Assembly: GCF_002843235.3 (NCBI RefSeq)
Contig: NZ_CP031123.2
Span: forward strand, 1,550,001 to 1,614,000
Reading direction: 5' to 3'
Source of the DNA: Providencia huaxiensis
Lineage (GTDB): Bacteria > Pseudomonadota > Gammaproteobacteria > Enterobacterales > Enterobacteriaceae
Length of the DNA: 64,000 nucleotides
Shown in pieces: positions 24,745 through 33,730 of this stretch; position 1 is the stretch's first letter, and every line of letters starts with the position of its first letter. Under the pieces are notes generated by a model, which had not been told where the DNA came from, did not search any database, and worked only from the letters and a program-made list of their open reading frames with translations. A program made the position numbers and the translations under genes.

Positions 24745-24865
24745 GATTCGCACAATGCACTCTATGTGTAAAGACGAACCTTCCCGATTGCGGTAAACCC
24801 CAAAACCATTCTACCGCAATCGCTCAGAACCCTTTTGTAACATAGCGTAATACATTATGCGAACC
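24745..24865. other. Prophage att region with fold-back structure (internal junction)
   Basis: The site at 24838-24865 has XerC arm TTATGCGAACC and, across a longer spacer, a XerD-like ATAGCG/AACATAG segment. About 90 bp upstream, GATTCGCACAATG (24745-24757) and CTATGT (24762-24767) repeat it in inverted form. Between them GATTGCGGTA (24786-24795) pairs perfectly with TACCGCAATC (24822-24831). As single strand this would fold into a forked hairpin that pairs two dif-like sites, as CTXphi attP(+) does. Confidence 0.75.
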
Positions 24866-24919
24866 TATGTATGGAATAAAGAAATCCAGCGTTCTGGCTG
24901 GTTAATCATGTTGGTTCGT
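24866..24919. repeat. Host-like dif flank inside phage, second occurrence
   Basis: Identical to 16001-16054. Lying between two phage copies, it proves that the flank belongs to the circular phage genome and is not simply chromosome left of copy 1. Confidence 0.8.
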
Positions 24920-25300
24920 TTAGCCTTTAATTGCTGTTCTTATCTCTTGATTTATTTCATCCAAAAGTGTCGCTAGTTTAAAATATTCAGAAATATTGCT
25001 GATTTTAGACAAAAGCAGATTGTTAGTTTCTTCAGTAAGTGAAGTTAAACGCTTTTGTTGATCTTCTTCAAGCATTAAAAATAATAACAACGAAGCTGTA
25101 AAAATAGTTCTATTACTAATCCCATTCTTAAACGCAAATGACTGCAAATTTTGTACGAAATACTCTGGTAATTGAAATTTAATTTCCTGTTCTTCACTTG
25201 AAAAATCAGTATGTTCAATTGATAAATTTGAAAAGCGTTTATCTTGTAGAACCCCTTCAAGGAATCTATACAAGTATTTGATATCAGTTTGTTTATTCAT
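24920..25300 (-). CDS. Ribbon-helix-helix-like phage protein, copy 2
   Basis: Identical 126-residue product to 16055-16435. In this copy the gene sits just inside the internal att junction, so it is flanked by phage DNA on both sides, as it would be in the circular replicative form. Confidence 0.7.
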   Translation of the reverse strand: MNKQTDIKYLYRFLEGVLQDKRFSNLSIEHTDFSSEEQEIKFQLPEYFVQNLQSFAFKNGISNRTIFTASLLLFLMLEEDQQKRLTSLTEETNNLLLSKISNISEYFKLATLLDEINQEIRTAIKG

Positions 25301-25622
25301 TGTTAATCCTCATTTTCCAACGCATGTCATCTTGTTGCTATTGGTCTATGTTGTCTTCGACCATTAGGCTATTTCGCTGTTAAACGTTATGTTAAAACAT
25401 GGCTTAACAGGAGGCGCAAGCGCAGTTTCTTGCTTCTCGACAAGTCCCCCCTTGTATCGGCGGATTGATGAACGGTTATCTTTAAAACTATCGAATGCCG
25501 CCTTACATGCCTAACGGCATAATACAGGTTAGCTTAACAATCATTGAGTTAGATAGTGATGATTTTTAAAAGGATTAAGCTCATCATCGCAGGCTGCGCC
25601 TACGCTAACGAGCTTAACCTTT
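25301..25622. other. Phage intergenic region, copy 2
   Basis: Same 322-bp noncoding block as 16436-16757. Two origins in tandem mean that nicking at one and ending at the other would release one full-length circular genome. Confidence 0.6.
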
Positions 25623-25623
25623 T
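25568..25623 (-). other. Candidate packaging hairpin, copy 2
   Basis: Same double-stem structure as 16703-16758, abutting the stop codon of the second gIV. Confidence 0.6.
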
Positions 25624-26933
25624 TATATGTTTCGTAAAATACGTGCTCGAATTAAAATGTACATAACCGCTTTATCATCTGCTTCTGATGTGGAATCGAA
25701 CATCCAACCTATTAATGGGATGTTGGAAGCTATTGGTGTAGATGAGTCAGACTTAATGGAGTTATGCTGAATAAGCCCACCAATCAATAAAGTGTCACCG
25801 TCTTTTAATTGTACTGTGGTATCAATAGAACGTTGATTGAAAACAATGTCAGATGCTGTAGAAATGTTGGAAACACTATCTGCCTTAGATTTCACGGTTA
25901 GCATCACTTTATTATCATTAATTACTACAGGAACCACTTCTAATGAAACGCCAACATCACGTCGCTCAATAGTTTGAAATGGATTTTTGATATCGATTCC
26001 TTCACCAACAATTTTTCCCGTAACAATGGGGACATTTTGCCCTGATGAAATGAAACCTCTTTTTCCAGACATTGTCAAAACCCGAGGAACAGAGAGTAAT
26101 TTACTCTTTTTATCGGTTTCAACCGCTGTTAAGGCAAGACTTAAAACATTGCCAGAAAAAATACCAAACGATCCACCACTGCTTGATAGAACATCACCAA
26201 GTGAACTGGTATTAATCCCTCCAACAACAGTTGCACCCTCTTTTTTACCTGCTCCAAACGAAAAATCAAAACTACTACCTTCTGTAGTTTCAAACATAAT
26301 ACTTTCAATTAACACCTGTGAGCGTTGAACATCAATTGATGGAATAAAATCAGCTAGTTCTGTTTGGTTATCTAGTGACGTTGTCACAATAATACTATTG
26401 CTACCTTCATCAACAATAGCATGCCCACCTGAGTAATTTGATGATTTTAAAAAGATATCAACAACGGGGAAAATATCTTTAGCGAGTACATTACTTATCC
26501 TATAAGTTACCGTTTTTTGGTCAAAAAAACGTCCTCTCTCAGGTGTTGGGTAATCAGGCAAATATTGCAAACTAGAACCATCTGCCTCATCCCAATATTG
26601 GTTTTCATCCTCAATGTTATTATTTTCAAAATCAATTGTATGAATGCCCTTTTTGCTTTTAGTTATAACAATCGGATTCCCTGGGCTAACCTCATAACCA
26701 CGTGATGCCAGAACTGATACAAAAAAAGAATGGATCTCGTTTACAGCAACATCCGAATTATAAATTGTTACCGTTTCTGTAAAGTCATTTGGCGTCAAAA
26801 CACCCTTACCTGTTTTATTCGAATACCATGAAACAAATTCATTAATTGGTACATTATTCATTTCAATTCTTTCAGCGTAAGTAATTATCGAAAAAAAACA
26901 CAGAAAACTAGCAATTAATAATTTCATTTTCAT
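25623..26933 (-). CDS. IV: Phage secretin pIV, copy 2
   Basis: Identical 436-residue secretin, intact with signal peptide and C-terminal secretin core. As in copy 1, it overlaps gI by 26 bp. Confidence 0.95.
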   Translation of the reverse strand: MKMKLLIASFLCFFSIITYAERIEMNNVPINEFVSWYSNKTGKGVLTPNDFTETVTIYNSDVAVNEIHSFFVSVLASRGYEVSPGNPIVITKSKKGIHTIDFENNNIEDENQYWDEADGSSLQYLPDYPTPERGRFFDQKTVTYRISNVLAKDIFPVVDIFLKSSNYSGGHAIVDEGSNSIIVTTSLDNQTELADFIPSIDVQRSQVLIESIMFETTEGSSFDFSFGAGKKEGATVVGGINTSSLGDVLSSSGGSFGIFSGNVLSLALTAVETDKKSKLLSVPRVLTMSGKRGFISSGQNVPIVTGKIVGEGIDIKNPFQTIERRDVGVSLEVVPVVINDNKVMLTVKSKADSVSNISTASDIVFNQRSIDTTVQLKDGDTLLIGGLIQHNSIKSDSSTPIASNIPLIGWMFDSTSEADDKAVMYILIRARILRNI

Positions 26934-27234
26934 TACCTTTATATATCCTAATCTTACATGAATTAATTATTTCTAATTTATATCCTTTTAATACCAGTTC
27001 TTTAGAATCAAACTCATGACCATTTTTATCTTCGAATTTAATGAAATAGTCATTACCAATTGACCTTGAATACTTTATCTTTAAATTTGCAAGATGATAT
27101 TGAGTGTTCTCTGAAGGTGTAAAATCAGGTTTATAATGTAAGTATAAATAGCTTACCCCAAGACCCAATAATACACCTAGCATTACAAGCCTAAATTTAG
27201 AGAAACGCTTTAAATATATTTTTGTTAGTCGCAT
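26908..27234 (-). CDS. XI: pXI internal restart, copy 2
   Basis: Same internal ATG (27234) and 108-residue product as in copy 1, matching the length and start of Ff pXI. Confidence 0.7.
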   Translation of the reverse strand: MRLTKIYLKRFSKFRLVMLGVLLGLGVSYLYLHYKPDFTPSENTQYHLANLKIKYSRSIGNDYFIKFEDKNGHEFDSKELVLKGYKLEIINSCKIRIYKGNENEIINC

Positions 27235-27957
27235 AATTTCTTTTAAAGACCGTTTTTTGTTTTTTACACCATGAGTAAAATAAGGAGGAAGTAGAGAAAA
27301 AGTACCTTTTTCATAATCAGAGGAAAATATTTGATTAGTATCATATGCAGAATACAAGTCAGTTCCTCTATAAATCCAACGGTCAACTATAGGGGCATTT
27401 AATGAATCACCATATTTAACTATTCCTAAGTGAATTTTTGGAGGGCTAATCTTTATCCCTAATATTAAATTAATAAAAAAACCAATAAATGGAATAGGTA
27501 ACCTGTCAAAACGACGACAATAAACAATATGTTCTGCTAGTGCATCCCTAGCCTGTTTATCGACTAAAGATATACTTTGCACTAAAAAAAGAATATCCCA
27601 TCCTAATTTTCTAGCATGTAAGAACCAATCTAAAACAGGTTGGCGTGTTTTATCATTCCATGTACGTGTATTTAGCCATGTTCCACATTCATCTAATACT
27701 ATTAATCCATTCTTAGACTCATCTTTTTCTTTATTGCCTAATCCTATTAATTTGAAATCTTCTAATAAGGGTTTATCAGGTAAACGATATACCCGTGTTT
27801 TTTTTGCATTTCGTCCTACACTTGGCATATAATGAAGATTCAAGTTTAAATTAGTTGCAACAGGTAATCCTTTCACTAATTTTTCTTGTATCTTAGATAT
27901 TGCAATTAATGATTTTCCTGAGCCTAAAGCCCCTGTTATAAAATAAACTGCCATCAT
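26908..27957 (-). CDS. I: Phage assembly ATPase pI (Zot family), copy 2
   Basis: Identical 349-residue product with intact Walker A (GALGSGKS) and membrane helix. Neither copy shows decay, so both could support assembly. Confidence 0.96.
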   Translation of the reverse strand: MMAVYFITGALGSGKSLIAISKIQEKLVKGLPVATNLNLNLHYMPSVGRNAKKTRVYRLPDKPLLEDFKLIGLGNKEKDESKNGLIVLDECGTWLNTRTWNDKTRQPVLDWFLHARKLGWDILFLVQSISLVDKQARDALAEHIVYCRRFDRLPIPFIGFFINLILGIKISPPKIHLGIVKYGDSLNAPIVDRWIYRGTDLYSAYDTNQIFSSDYEKGTFSLLPPYFTHGVKNKKRSLKEIMRLTKIYLKRFSKFRLVMLGVLLGLGVSYLYLHYKPDFTPSENTQYHLANLKIKYSRSIGNDYFIKFEDKNGHEFDSKELVLKGYKLEIINSCKIRIYKGNENEIINC

Positions 27958-28295
27958 AGAATCCTATTTGCATATTCAAGAAATCTATCTTTTAAATCAA
28001 AACAAAAAACTGTTATTTTAGTCGCCATAACAACAGAAACACAGTTTGTAAAACTGTCTGGTAATATTGACTCTGCTAAAATAAAATACTCATTAGGGAG
28101 AGGGTTGTATAAAATAGATGATAAATAACCAAGCAAAACACCGATAGTAATAGCTAATAAGCTAACTAAAGAAAATGAAATAATTCCTGTTTTAGTAACT
28201 AATTTAGTAATAAAGGATGATATAAAACCTATAAATATAGGCAATAATCCAATTAAATATCGTAATAAAGCAGGAATACCCAATAATAATGGCAT
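27954..28295 (-). CDS. VI: Minor coat protein pVI, copy 2
   Basis: Identical 113-residue hydrophobic cap protein. Its stop overlaps the gI start by 4 bp. Confidence 0.95.
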   Translation of the reverse strand: MPLLLGIPALLRYLIGLLPIFIGFISSFITKLVTKTGIISFSLVSLLAITIGVLLGYLSSILYNPLPNEYFILAESILPDSFTNCVSVVMATKITVFCFDLKDRFLEYANRIL

Positions 28296-28297
28296 TA

Positions 28298-29521
28298 TTA
28301 AGGCTCCTTACGTAATAAATTACTTGCTGAGGAAAAAACATACCAAAATGTTAAAATATACATAACCCAAGATAAAATTGATTTTATTTCGATTAACTTA
28401 TCGCATGATAGAATCATTCTATAGTTTTCAAATTCATAAAAAATAAAATCTTTACATCCACTACCATTAGGTAATTGAGGGAAAAATGCATTAGGATTTA
28501 TAAATCCCTCCCAAACCGCTCCGCTATCATCACTGTTAAGCCCAAACTGTACTGATGCTAACCGTGAAGCCGAGTCAAAAACAGAATCACCCTCGCCATA
28601 GTATCCATCAGGATTTGCTATACGTCCTGCACCTCGTATTAAATTATCAATAGAATCAGATAGTTCACTAGTAGATTGTTGTAGTTTCTTATTAGCATTA
28701 GATTCATCTATAGCTGAATCATAATGTTCAGTTAATTCATTTCTTATTGATTTAGATAAATTGGGAGTAGCATTTTTTATACCAAACTCCACTGACTCGG
28801 TAATATCTTCTTTAGAAAGTGAATTATTAGAATTATTACCTCCTCCACTATTCCCACTATTACCTCCACTAGAGCCATCATCTCCACCATTTTCGCCTTC
28901 TCCATTGTCATCATCTTCTGATGGTATAGAAGGCTTATAAGATTCGTCAGAAATGTTTCCTGTAGGCACCCAATCAGCCGAACACTCATTATCACCAATA
29001 CAAACAATTACACCAGTTGCCTCATATTCACAGCCATCATAATAAATAATACGTTCACCATTAATAAGATATATATTTTTAAAGCTACCTGTAATATTGG
29101 GTTTAATCTCACATTCATTAACCAATGGTATATCAGAATCAATTGTGGTTCTTTGCATATCTCCAACAATAAATGCAGTTAACGTCCAAACATTCAATTT
29201 TTCAGCAGGTTCACCATCGTAAGTACAATTATCGTCAAAATATATGCGAAATTCTGATTTTGGATACTGCATCTCAAATATAGAGATCATGTCTTTAAAT
29301 ACATTGTTGGCACTTTTTTTAGCCCCTTCACAAGCAGATAATCGCATTTCATTATCAATGTAATATATATAACCTGAAGATCCATCAGGTTTCTTTATTA
29401 GCTTAGACTCAGAAACAACAGAGTCACGATAAGTAGATTTGGAAATACTTATCCATTCATTTGAATTGGCTGAAAATGAAATAAGCATGAATAAATAAAA
29501 CAATAAAAATTTTATTTTCAC
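28298..29521 (-). CDS. III: Adsorption protein pIII, copy 2
   Basis: Identical 407-residue tip protein with signal peptide, Gly/Asn-rich linker and C-terminal anchor. Identity of even this normally fast-evolving receptor-binding gene argues for a very recent duplication. Confidence 0.92.
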   Translation of the reverse strand: MKIKFLLFYLFMLISFSANSNEWISISKSTYRDSVVSESKLIKKPDGSSGYIYYIDNEMRLSACEGAKKSANNVFKDMISIFEMQYPKSEFRIYFDDNCTYDGEPAEKLNVWTLTAFIVGDMQRTTIDSDIPLVNECEIKPNITGSFKNIYLINGERIIYYDGCEYEATGVIVCIGDNECSADWVPTGNISDESYKPSIPSEDDDNGEGENGGDDGSSGGNSGNSGGGNNSNNSLSKEDITESVEFGIKNATPNLSKSIRNELTEHYDSAIDESNANKKLQQSTSELSDSIDNLIRGAGRIANPDGYYGEGDSVFDSASRLASVQFGLNSDDSGAVWEGFINPNAFFPQLPNGSGCKDFIFYEFENYRMILSCDKLIEIKSILSWVMYILTFWYVFSSASNLLRKEP

Positions 29522-29554
29522 AAATGAAAAACCTTAATCCATTATTCATTGTAA

Positions 29555-29582
29555 GATGCGTGTATATAATTCTACACGCATC
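29555..29582 (-). terminator. gVIII-gIII hairpin, copy 2
   Basis: Same 10-bp stem (GATGCGTGTA and its inverse) as in copy 1 at 20690-20717. Confidence 0.7.
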
Positions 29583-29591
29583 TATTTCTAG

Positions 29592-29822
29592 TTAAGATGC
29601 CCGATTAAAAAACTTCTTAACTAATTTATAGCAAATCATAGTAACTGTTACAGAAATTAATAGATCCCATCCTTGCCCCGTAAGAAGAGTTACCTGTTCC
29701 TTCAGAGTATTAAAAGCTCCAGAAACAGGATCTACAGCATCCGCTGCTAATGCTAATGACGATGAAGTAATAGCAGATACAAAAATAGATGATTTTAATA
29801 AAAAGGATTTACTTTTAATCAT
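29592..29822 (-). CDS. VIII: Major coat protein pVIII, copy 2
   Basis: Identical 76-residue precursor with a predicted 50-residue mature coat protein. Confidence 0.95.
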   Translation of the reverse strand: MIKSKSFLLKSSIFVSAITSSSLALAADAVDPVSGAFNTLKEQVTLLTGQGWDLLISVTVTMICYKLVKKFFNRAS

Positions 29823-29917
29823 GTTGATACCTCTGATAAACGTTTAAAATATAAGAATGATGCTGATACACACCATCCCAATCCAAAGGCAGCCATAAAA
29901 TAAGAAATAATTATCAT
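29819..29917 (-). CDS. IX: Minor coat protein pIX, copy 2
   Basis: Identical 32-residue protein, with the same ATGA couplings to gVII and gVIII. Confidence 0.92.
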   Translation of the reverse strand: MIIISYFMAAFGLGWCVSASFLYFKRLSEVST

Positions 29918-30021
29918 CGCTGTCCTCCAAAAATTGCACCTATGCCAAAACACATAACAAGACCTAGACTTATGAATGAAATATAAAACATTTCAAATTG
30001 TTCTAAACTAATGGAATCCAT
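29914..30021 (-). CDS. VII: Minor coat protein pVII, copy 2
   Basis: Identical 35-residue protein ending in the Ff-like GGQR. Confidence 0.92.
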   Translation of the reverse strand: MDSISLEQFEMFYISFISLGLVMCFGIGAIFGGQR

Positions 30022-30053
30022 TGAAACCCCATGTTATTAATTAAAATGAAAAG

Positions 30054-30326
30054 CTATTTTTTATCTAATGGTATTAATTTTGCTTTTTTTATTTTCAAAG
30101 AGCCAAAATCACCAACTGAATACGATGAATTATCTAAGGTATAAAACCCAAAGGGATATGGCGCTTCTTCCTTGTCTAATTGGATAATGAATCTTTCAGG
30201 ATAAACACCACCATTATAAATATAGGCATTTTGTTCTCTGAAAGTTAATACCTCACCTGTTTGTTTGGAAATAACTTGCTTACTATTTACTTTTCCATCA
30301 ACTTCATTAATTTCAATTTTCAACAT
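30054..30326 (-). CDS. V: Single-stranded DNA-binding protein pV, copy 2
   Basis: Identical 90-residue product from ATG 30326, with the AAGGTG ribosome-binding site retained. Confidence 0.93.
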   Translation of the reverse strand: MLKIEINEVDGKVNSKQVISKQTGEVLTFREQNAYIYNGGVYPERFIIQLDKEEAPYPFGFYTLDNSSYSVGDFGSLKIKKAKLIPLDKK

Positions 30327-30343
30327 AAATAAACACCTTATAT

Positions 30344-31471
30344 TTAAAAAGGACACTGGTTTGTTTTTAATTTTTCATTTAATAATGTTTGATATATAGG
30401 AGGTATATCAAATCGTAAATTCATATCACTAATATGCTCTTCACGTATTATCATGGATAGAACTGTATTAATATCCCCATTAAAAAAATGAAATACTTTA
30501 GCAATATTGGCAGAAGCTTGTTTTCTCAACCATTTAACTTTAGCCTCTATTGAATCAATCGCTTTTCTACCAAATAATTTAGGAATTGATTGTGGTTTAC
30601 TGGGATTTATTTGAGCGGAATAAGCACAAAGCCCTGTATAAATACCTGCAATATTAAGAAGCACATCAATAGATATTTCTTTTAATTCAACTTCTGAGCG
30701 ATACCAGACACCAGAAATTTTTTGTTCTAATGCTTTATTATAAATACGCCAATAAACTCGTGATTGCCTAGAACCTACGTTTACTATTTCTTTAGTCGGG
30801 CACCCATTAGAATCAATAGCTTGAGAGGTTTCTAATTTCGGTTTTGGACCTTTACCACCATAAAATGCATCATCGTTGTACGCTTGTAATGCAGCGGTAC
30901 AAGTATAAATACCATCATAATCATCAGTGGCTAAATCTAATCTTTTTAATCTAATAATATCCAAATGGATTAACCACTTATGGATTTTTTGCGGTGTTGT
31001 TCCACTAAAAACATGAGCACAACCTTTACCTGAAATCTGAACATAAAAAGTGTCTTTATTACCGCCCCAATAAACAACGCCAAAATGCTCAACACCGCCT
31101 TCATCACTATATAGTAACGCTGAATCTTGATAAGCAAATCCACCCTTTCCTCTTGGTGCTCCCATGACTAAACCAAATACAGATGAAAGCCATGATTTTA
31201 AGCGAGAGAAATAGCATGAAATCAAATCTGTTTCATAACGATTACGCTGTTCATCGGTCATATTAGAATGAATAATCTCAGGTATGTCCTGATAGTCGTC
31301 ATGAGTAAAAGTGATATCACGATGCTGATATTGTTTATATGAAGGTAAAAATTGAAATTTTCGCCATTCAAAACCTTTTTCTTGAAAGGTATGAACATCT
31401 TTCATAACAGAAATAGGAGCAGAAAACGCAAAAAAATCAATAAGTACAGATCTTTCCTGCTTATCAGACAT
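30344..31471 (-). CDS. Rolling-circle initiator (Rep_trans/RstA type), copy 2
   Basis: Identical 375-residue initiator. Two intact initiators and two origins in tandem are the configuration known from CTXphi arrays to yield virion DNA without excision. Confidence 0.87.
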   Translation of the reverse strand: MSDKQERSVLIDFFAFSAPISVMKDVHTFQEKGFEWRKFQFLPSYKQYQHRDITFTHDDYQDIPEIIHSNMTDEQRNRYETDLISCYFSRLKSWLSSVFGLVMGAPRGKGGFAYQDSALLYSDEGGVEHFGVVYWGGNKDTFYVQISGKGCAHVFSGTTPQKIHKWLIHLDIIRLKRLDLATDDYDGIYTCTAALQAYNDDAFYGGKGPKPKLETSQAIDSNGCPTKEIVNVGSRQSRVYWRIYNKALEQKISGVWYRSEVELKEISIDVLLNIAGIYTGLCAYSAQINPSKPQSIPKLFGRKAIDSIEAKVKWLRKQASANIAKVFHFFNGDINTVLSMIIREEHISDMNLRFDIPPIYQTLLNEKLKTNQCPF

Positions 31472-31658
31472 TATGACTCTCCTGATACCCAGTAAAATCC
31501 CCTGATTCCGCTGTTGTTGGCGCTAAAATAAAGTTATCACTAAAGTAGCAAGAACATTCTTTAATCAATTCATCAAAGGAACGATAAAAATCCCAGTCAA
31601 TACCAACTTTGGCATTAACTCCGTATCCTTCAATAAAATCAAAATAAATAATGTTCAT
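31464..31658 (-). CDS. Small phage protein of unknown function, copy 2
   Basis: Identical 64-residue product, overlapping the initiator start by 8 bp as in copy 1. Confidence 0.65.
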   Translation of the reverse strand: MNIIYFDFIEGYGVNAKVGIDWDFYRSFDELIKECSCYFSDNFILAPTTAESGDFTGYQESHNV

Positions 31659-31843
31659 ATCACACCAAGATTAGTATAAAGAATGACGCAAGTGCCACAT
31701 TGGGCACTTTATGATGACATAATGATAAATATATTTAGCTGGATATGTCAATAGTAATGACACCATAAAGTGACACTTATGGCACCCATGGTAAGTGAGT
31801 GATAATTTAGATGTACAATGAGTGACAGAATTGCCAATTTAGA
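31659..31843. promoter_or_regulatory. Prophage promoter-operator region, copy 2
   Basis: Same AAGTG-type inverted repeats as in copy 1, here at 31690-31709 and 31768-31778. Repressor from either copy should act on both. Confidence 0.65.
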
Positions 31844-32305
31844 ATGGGACGTGCTATGGATAATAAAGATGATGAAATGTTACTACTAACATGTTCTGAG
31901 AGGATCAAATCGAGCATATTGAGCAATTTCACTTATGACGACATTGAGAATGAGACAGGGATAAGTGCCAGAACATTAAAACGCTTAGCCGCTGGCGAAA
32001 GAGATCCTAAAATTAATGAAATAAGAGAAATAGCTAGAGCTACTGGGAAAAACCCAATTTGGCTCGCTTTTGGAGATCTAAATACAACCCTTGGTGAACA
32101 TGCTTATTTTTTTAGTAGTGATAAAGTCGGTGTAAATTTTCCTGAGCATACAACTTTAGATGTTGCAGATAGAAAAATGCGAGTCTTAACTGCAGTTACA
32201 GACCTACCCGATGAAGATGTTGCATTTATTGAAAGGTTTATAGACTTACTGAACCTAGATAGAACAATATCAAAAGTAAAGAATAAGCGTTATCAACAAG
32301 ATTAA
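31844..32305 (+). CDS. Prophage repressor, copy 2
   Basis: Identical 153-residue helix-turn-helix protein, divergent from the early genes. Doubling the repressor dose could raise immunity to superinfection. Confidence 0.85.
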   Translation: MGRAMDNKDDEMLLLTCSERIKSSILSNFTYDDIENETGISARTLKRLAAGERDPKINEIREIARATGKNPIWLAFGDLNTTLGEHAYFFSSDKVGVNFPEHTTLDVADRKMRVLTAVTDLPDEDVAFIERFIDLLNLDRTISKVKNKRYQQD

Positions 32306-32345
32306 GTAACTAGTTGGCTGAAAGCCTGAAGTTATCCTGAGACTA

Positions 32346-32372
32346 CCCCCGTAGTACAGCACGGGGGTTTTC
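32346..32372 (+). terminator. Terminator after repressor, copy 2
   Basis: Same CCCCCGT/ACGGGGG stem followed by TTTTC. Confidence 0.85.
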
Positions 32373-32424
32373 AAATTTTGCTGAATCCAAGTGTATTACT
32401 AATAAATTCTTCGAGTAATAATCA

Positions 32425-33219
32425 ATGATACTATATAAATACTTATCTGTTGATAGAGCCTTTAAAGTACTAAAAGATAAAACAATTGCATTTACAACAA
32501 TGGATTCATTCAATGACCCTTTTGAATTTGCTAATTTAACGGCTTTTCCAGATAAACAATATAATAATGAAAACATACTTGATATATTTAATGATTATAG
32601 CAAAAAATTCATTTTAAATAGAGAGTCGAGCATTTTGTGCTTGACAAGACAACAACTAAATCCATTAATGTGGGCTCATTACGCAGATAATCATAAAGGC
32701 ATTGTTATTGGTTTAAATATATTAGAAACTAATTTCACGAGCGAAACTGAAAATATTATACCTGCTCAATATGGTAGTGTGATTTATACTGTAACAAAAC
32801 CTAACTATAGATATATAACACCTATTTTCAAAGAAAATAAAATAGGATTAGATACTGATTACAAAAGCAAAAACCTTGAATTACTCCAAAGAAGATATTT
32901 ATATAAATCAATGCATTGGAGTTATGAGGAAGAGGTTAGAGTAGTAAAAGCAACTTCTGGTGAAGATTTAATAAATACAGAAAAAAAGCATGTTAATTTA
33001 TATAAACTAAAAGAAAAAAGCATATTTTCCATACATATAGGAATGAGATGCAATCAAGATGATCTAGCAAGAATAAAGCCTTATATTAATAAAGGTATTG
33101 AAATATACAAGTGTCAAATAGAAGAAAGTACGTGGGATATGAAAGCAAAAAAGGTGGAAATAGAACATGTATTCAAAGATAAGAATAAAACTAAAAATTT
33201 AAAATTCAAACCGATTTAA
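32425..33219 (+). CDS. DUF2971 family protein, copy 2
   Basis: Identical 264-residue cargo protein. Its retention intact in both copies argues that it belongs to the phage genome and is not a later insertion beside one copy. Confidence 0.85.
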   Translation: MILYKYLSVDRAFKVLKDKTIAFTTMDSFNDPFEFANLTAFPDKQYNNENILDIFNDYSKKFILNRESSILCLTRQQLNPLMWAHYADNHKGIVIGLNILETNFTSETENIIPAQYGSVIYTVTKPNYRYITPIFKENKIGLDTDYKSKNLELLQRRYLYKSMHWSYEEEVRVVKATSGEDLINTEKKHVNLYKLKEKSIFSIHIGMRCNQDDLARIKPYINKGIEIYKCQIEESTWDMKAKKVEIEHVFKDKNKTKNLKFKPI

Positions 33220-33231
33220 TCAAGTTACTCA

Positions 33232-33276
33232 TATACTATCTATTAACGTTTAAATGCAAACAAAATAGATAGTATA
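33232..33276. terminator. Bidirectional terminator between cargo genes, copy 2
   Basis: Same ATACTATCTATT inverted repeat as in copy 1. Confidence 0.7.
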
Positions 33277-33287
33277 TAATTAATATA

Positions 33288-33527
33288 TTAAATATTATTC
33301 ACACCAAAACCAGATAGATCATCAACATCATTGGGATTACTATTTTTAATTATAGCCTTATCTAACATATGTTCAGCAAAAACATCATTATGTAGATTAT
33401 TTTTTTCAAACCAACAACAGTGGACATGAAAGAAATCATTTCCAGCATATTTAACTGATTTTTCAACAGTCATACTCGGACCGCCAGATTTAAGAACAAC
33501 AACATCGCCATTAGCAAATTTACTCAT
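33288..33527 (-). CDS. DUF2158 (YodC-like) small protein, copy 2
   Basis: Identical 79-residue product from ATG 33527 with the same AGAGG site. It is the last phage gene before attR. Confidence 0.85.
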   Translation of the reverse strand: MSKFANGDVVVLKSGGPSMTVEKSVKYAGNDFFHVHCCWFEKNNLHNDVFAEHMLDKAIIKNSNPNDVDDLSGFGVNNI

Positions 33528-33609
33528 ATACACACCTCTAATTACGTTTAGGTTCTTCTAATAAATAAGGTCAATTTTAGTAAAAACAAGGTTAAAATAT
33601 AATTTATTT

Positions 33610-33730
33610 GATTCGCACAATGCACTCTATGTGTAAAGACGAACCTTCCCGATTGCGGTAAACCCCAAAACCATTCTACCGCAATCGCTCAGAACCCTTT
33701 TGTAACATAGCGTAATACATTATGCGAACT
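33610..33730. other. Right prophage junction attR with fold-back arm
   Basis: The phage side (33610-33719) is the same fold-back arm as at 24745-24854. The XerC arm TTATGCGAACT (33720-33730) differs from the phage arm at the last base, marking the return to host DNA (TTAAG follows instead of TATG). The host dif before integration would be the left XerD arm and centre joined to this arm. Confidence 0.8.

Larger units (their letters stand above)
15990..24854 (-). mobile_element. Filamentous prophage (inovirus), copy 1
   Basis: An 8865-bp unit bounded by XerC-arm/att junctions at 15990 and 24855. Genes read mostly leftward: repressor (opposite strand), 64-aa ORF, Rep_trans initiator, gV, gVII, gIX, gVIII, gIII, gVI, gI/gXI, gIV, noncoding region, RHH-like gene. 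Ahead of the repressor at the right end lie DUF2971 and DUF2158 cargo. No integrase or transposase is present, consistent with use of host XerCD at dif. Confidence 0.95.
24855..33719 (-). mobile_element. Filamentous prophage (inovirus), copy 2
   Basis: A second copy of the 8865-bp unit in direct tandem. Every reading frame of copy 1 recurs with the same protein sequence at a constant offset of 8865, so there is no indel between copies. It begins at the internal att junction and ends at attR. Any sequence difference would have to be silent, and none was noticed in the stretches I compared. Confidence 0.95.

Noticed and set aside
15990..33719. Tandem repeat interpreted as a composite transposon or IS-mediated duplication
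   Set aside because: There is no transposase, no terminal inverted repeats and no target duplication. The junctions are Xer sites and the contents are filamentous phage genes.
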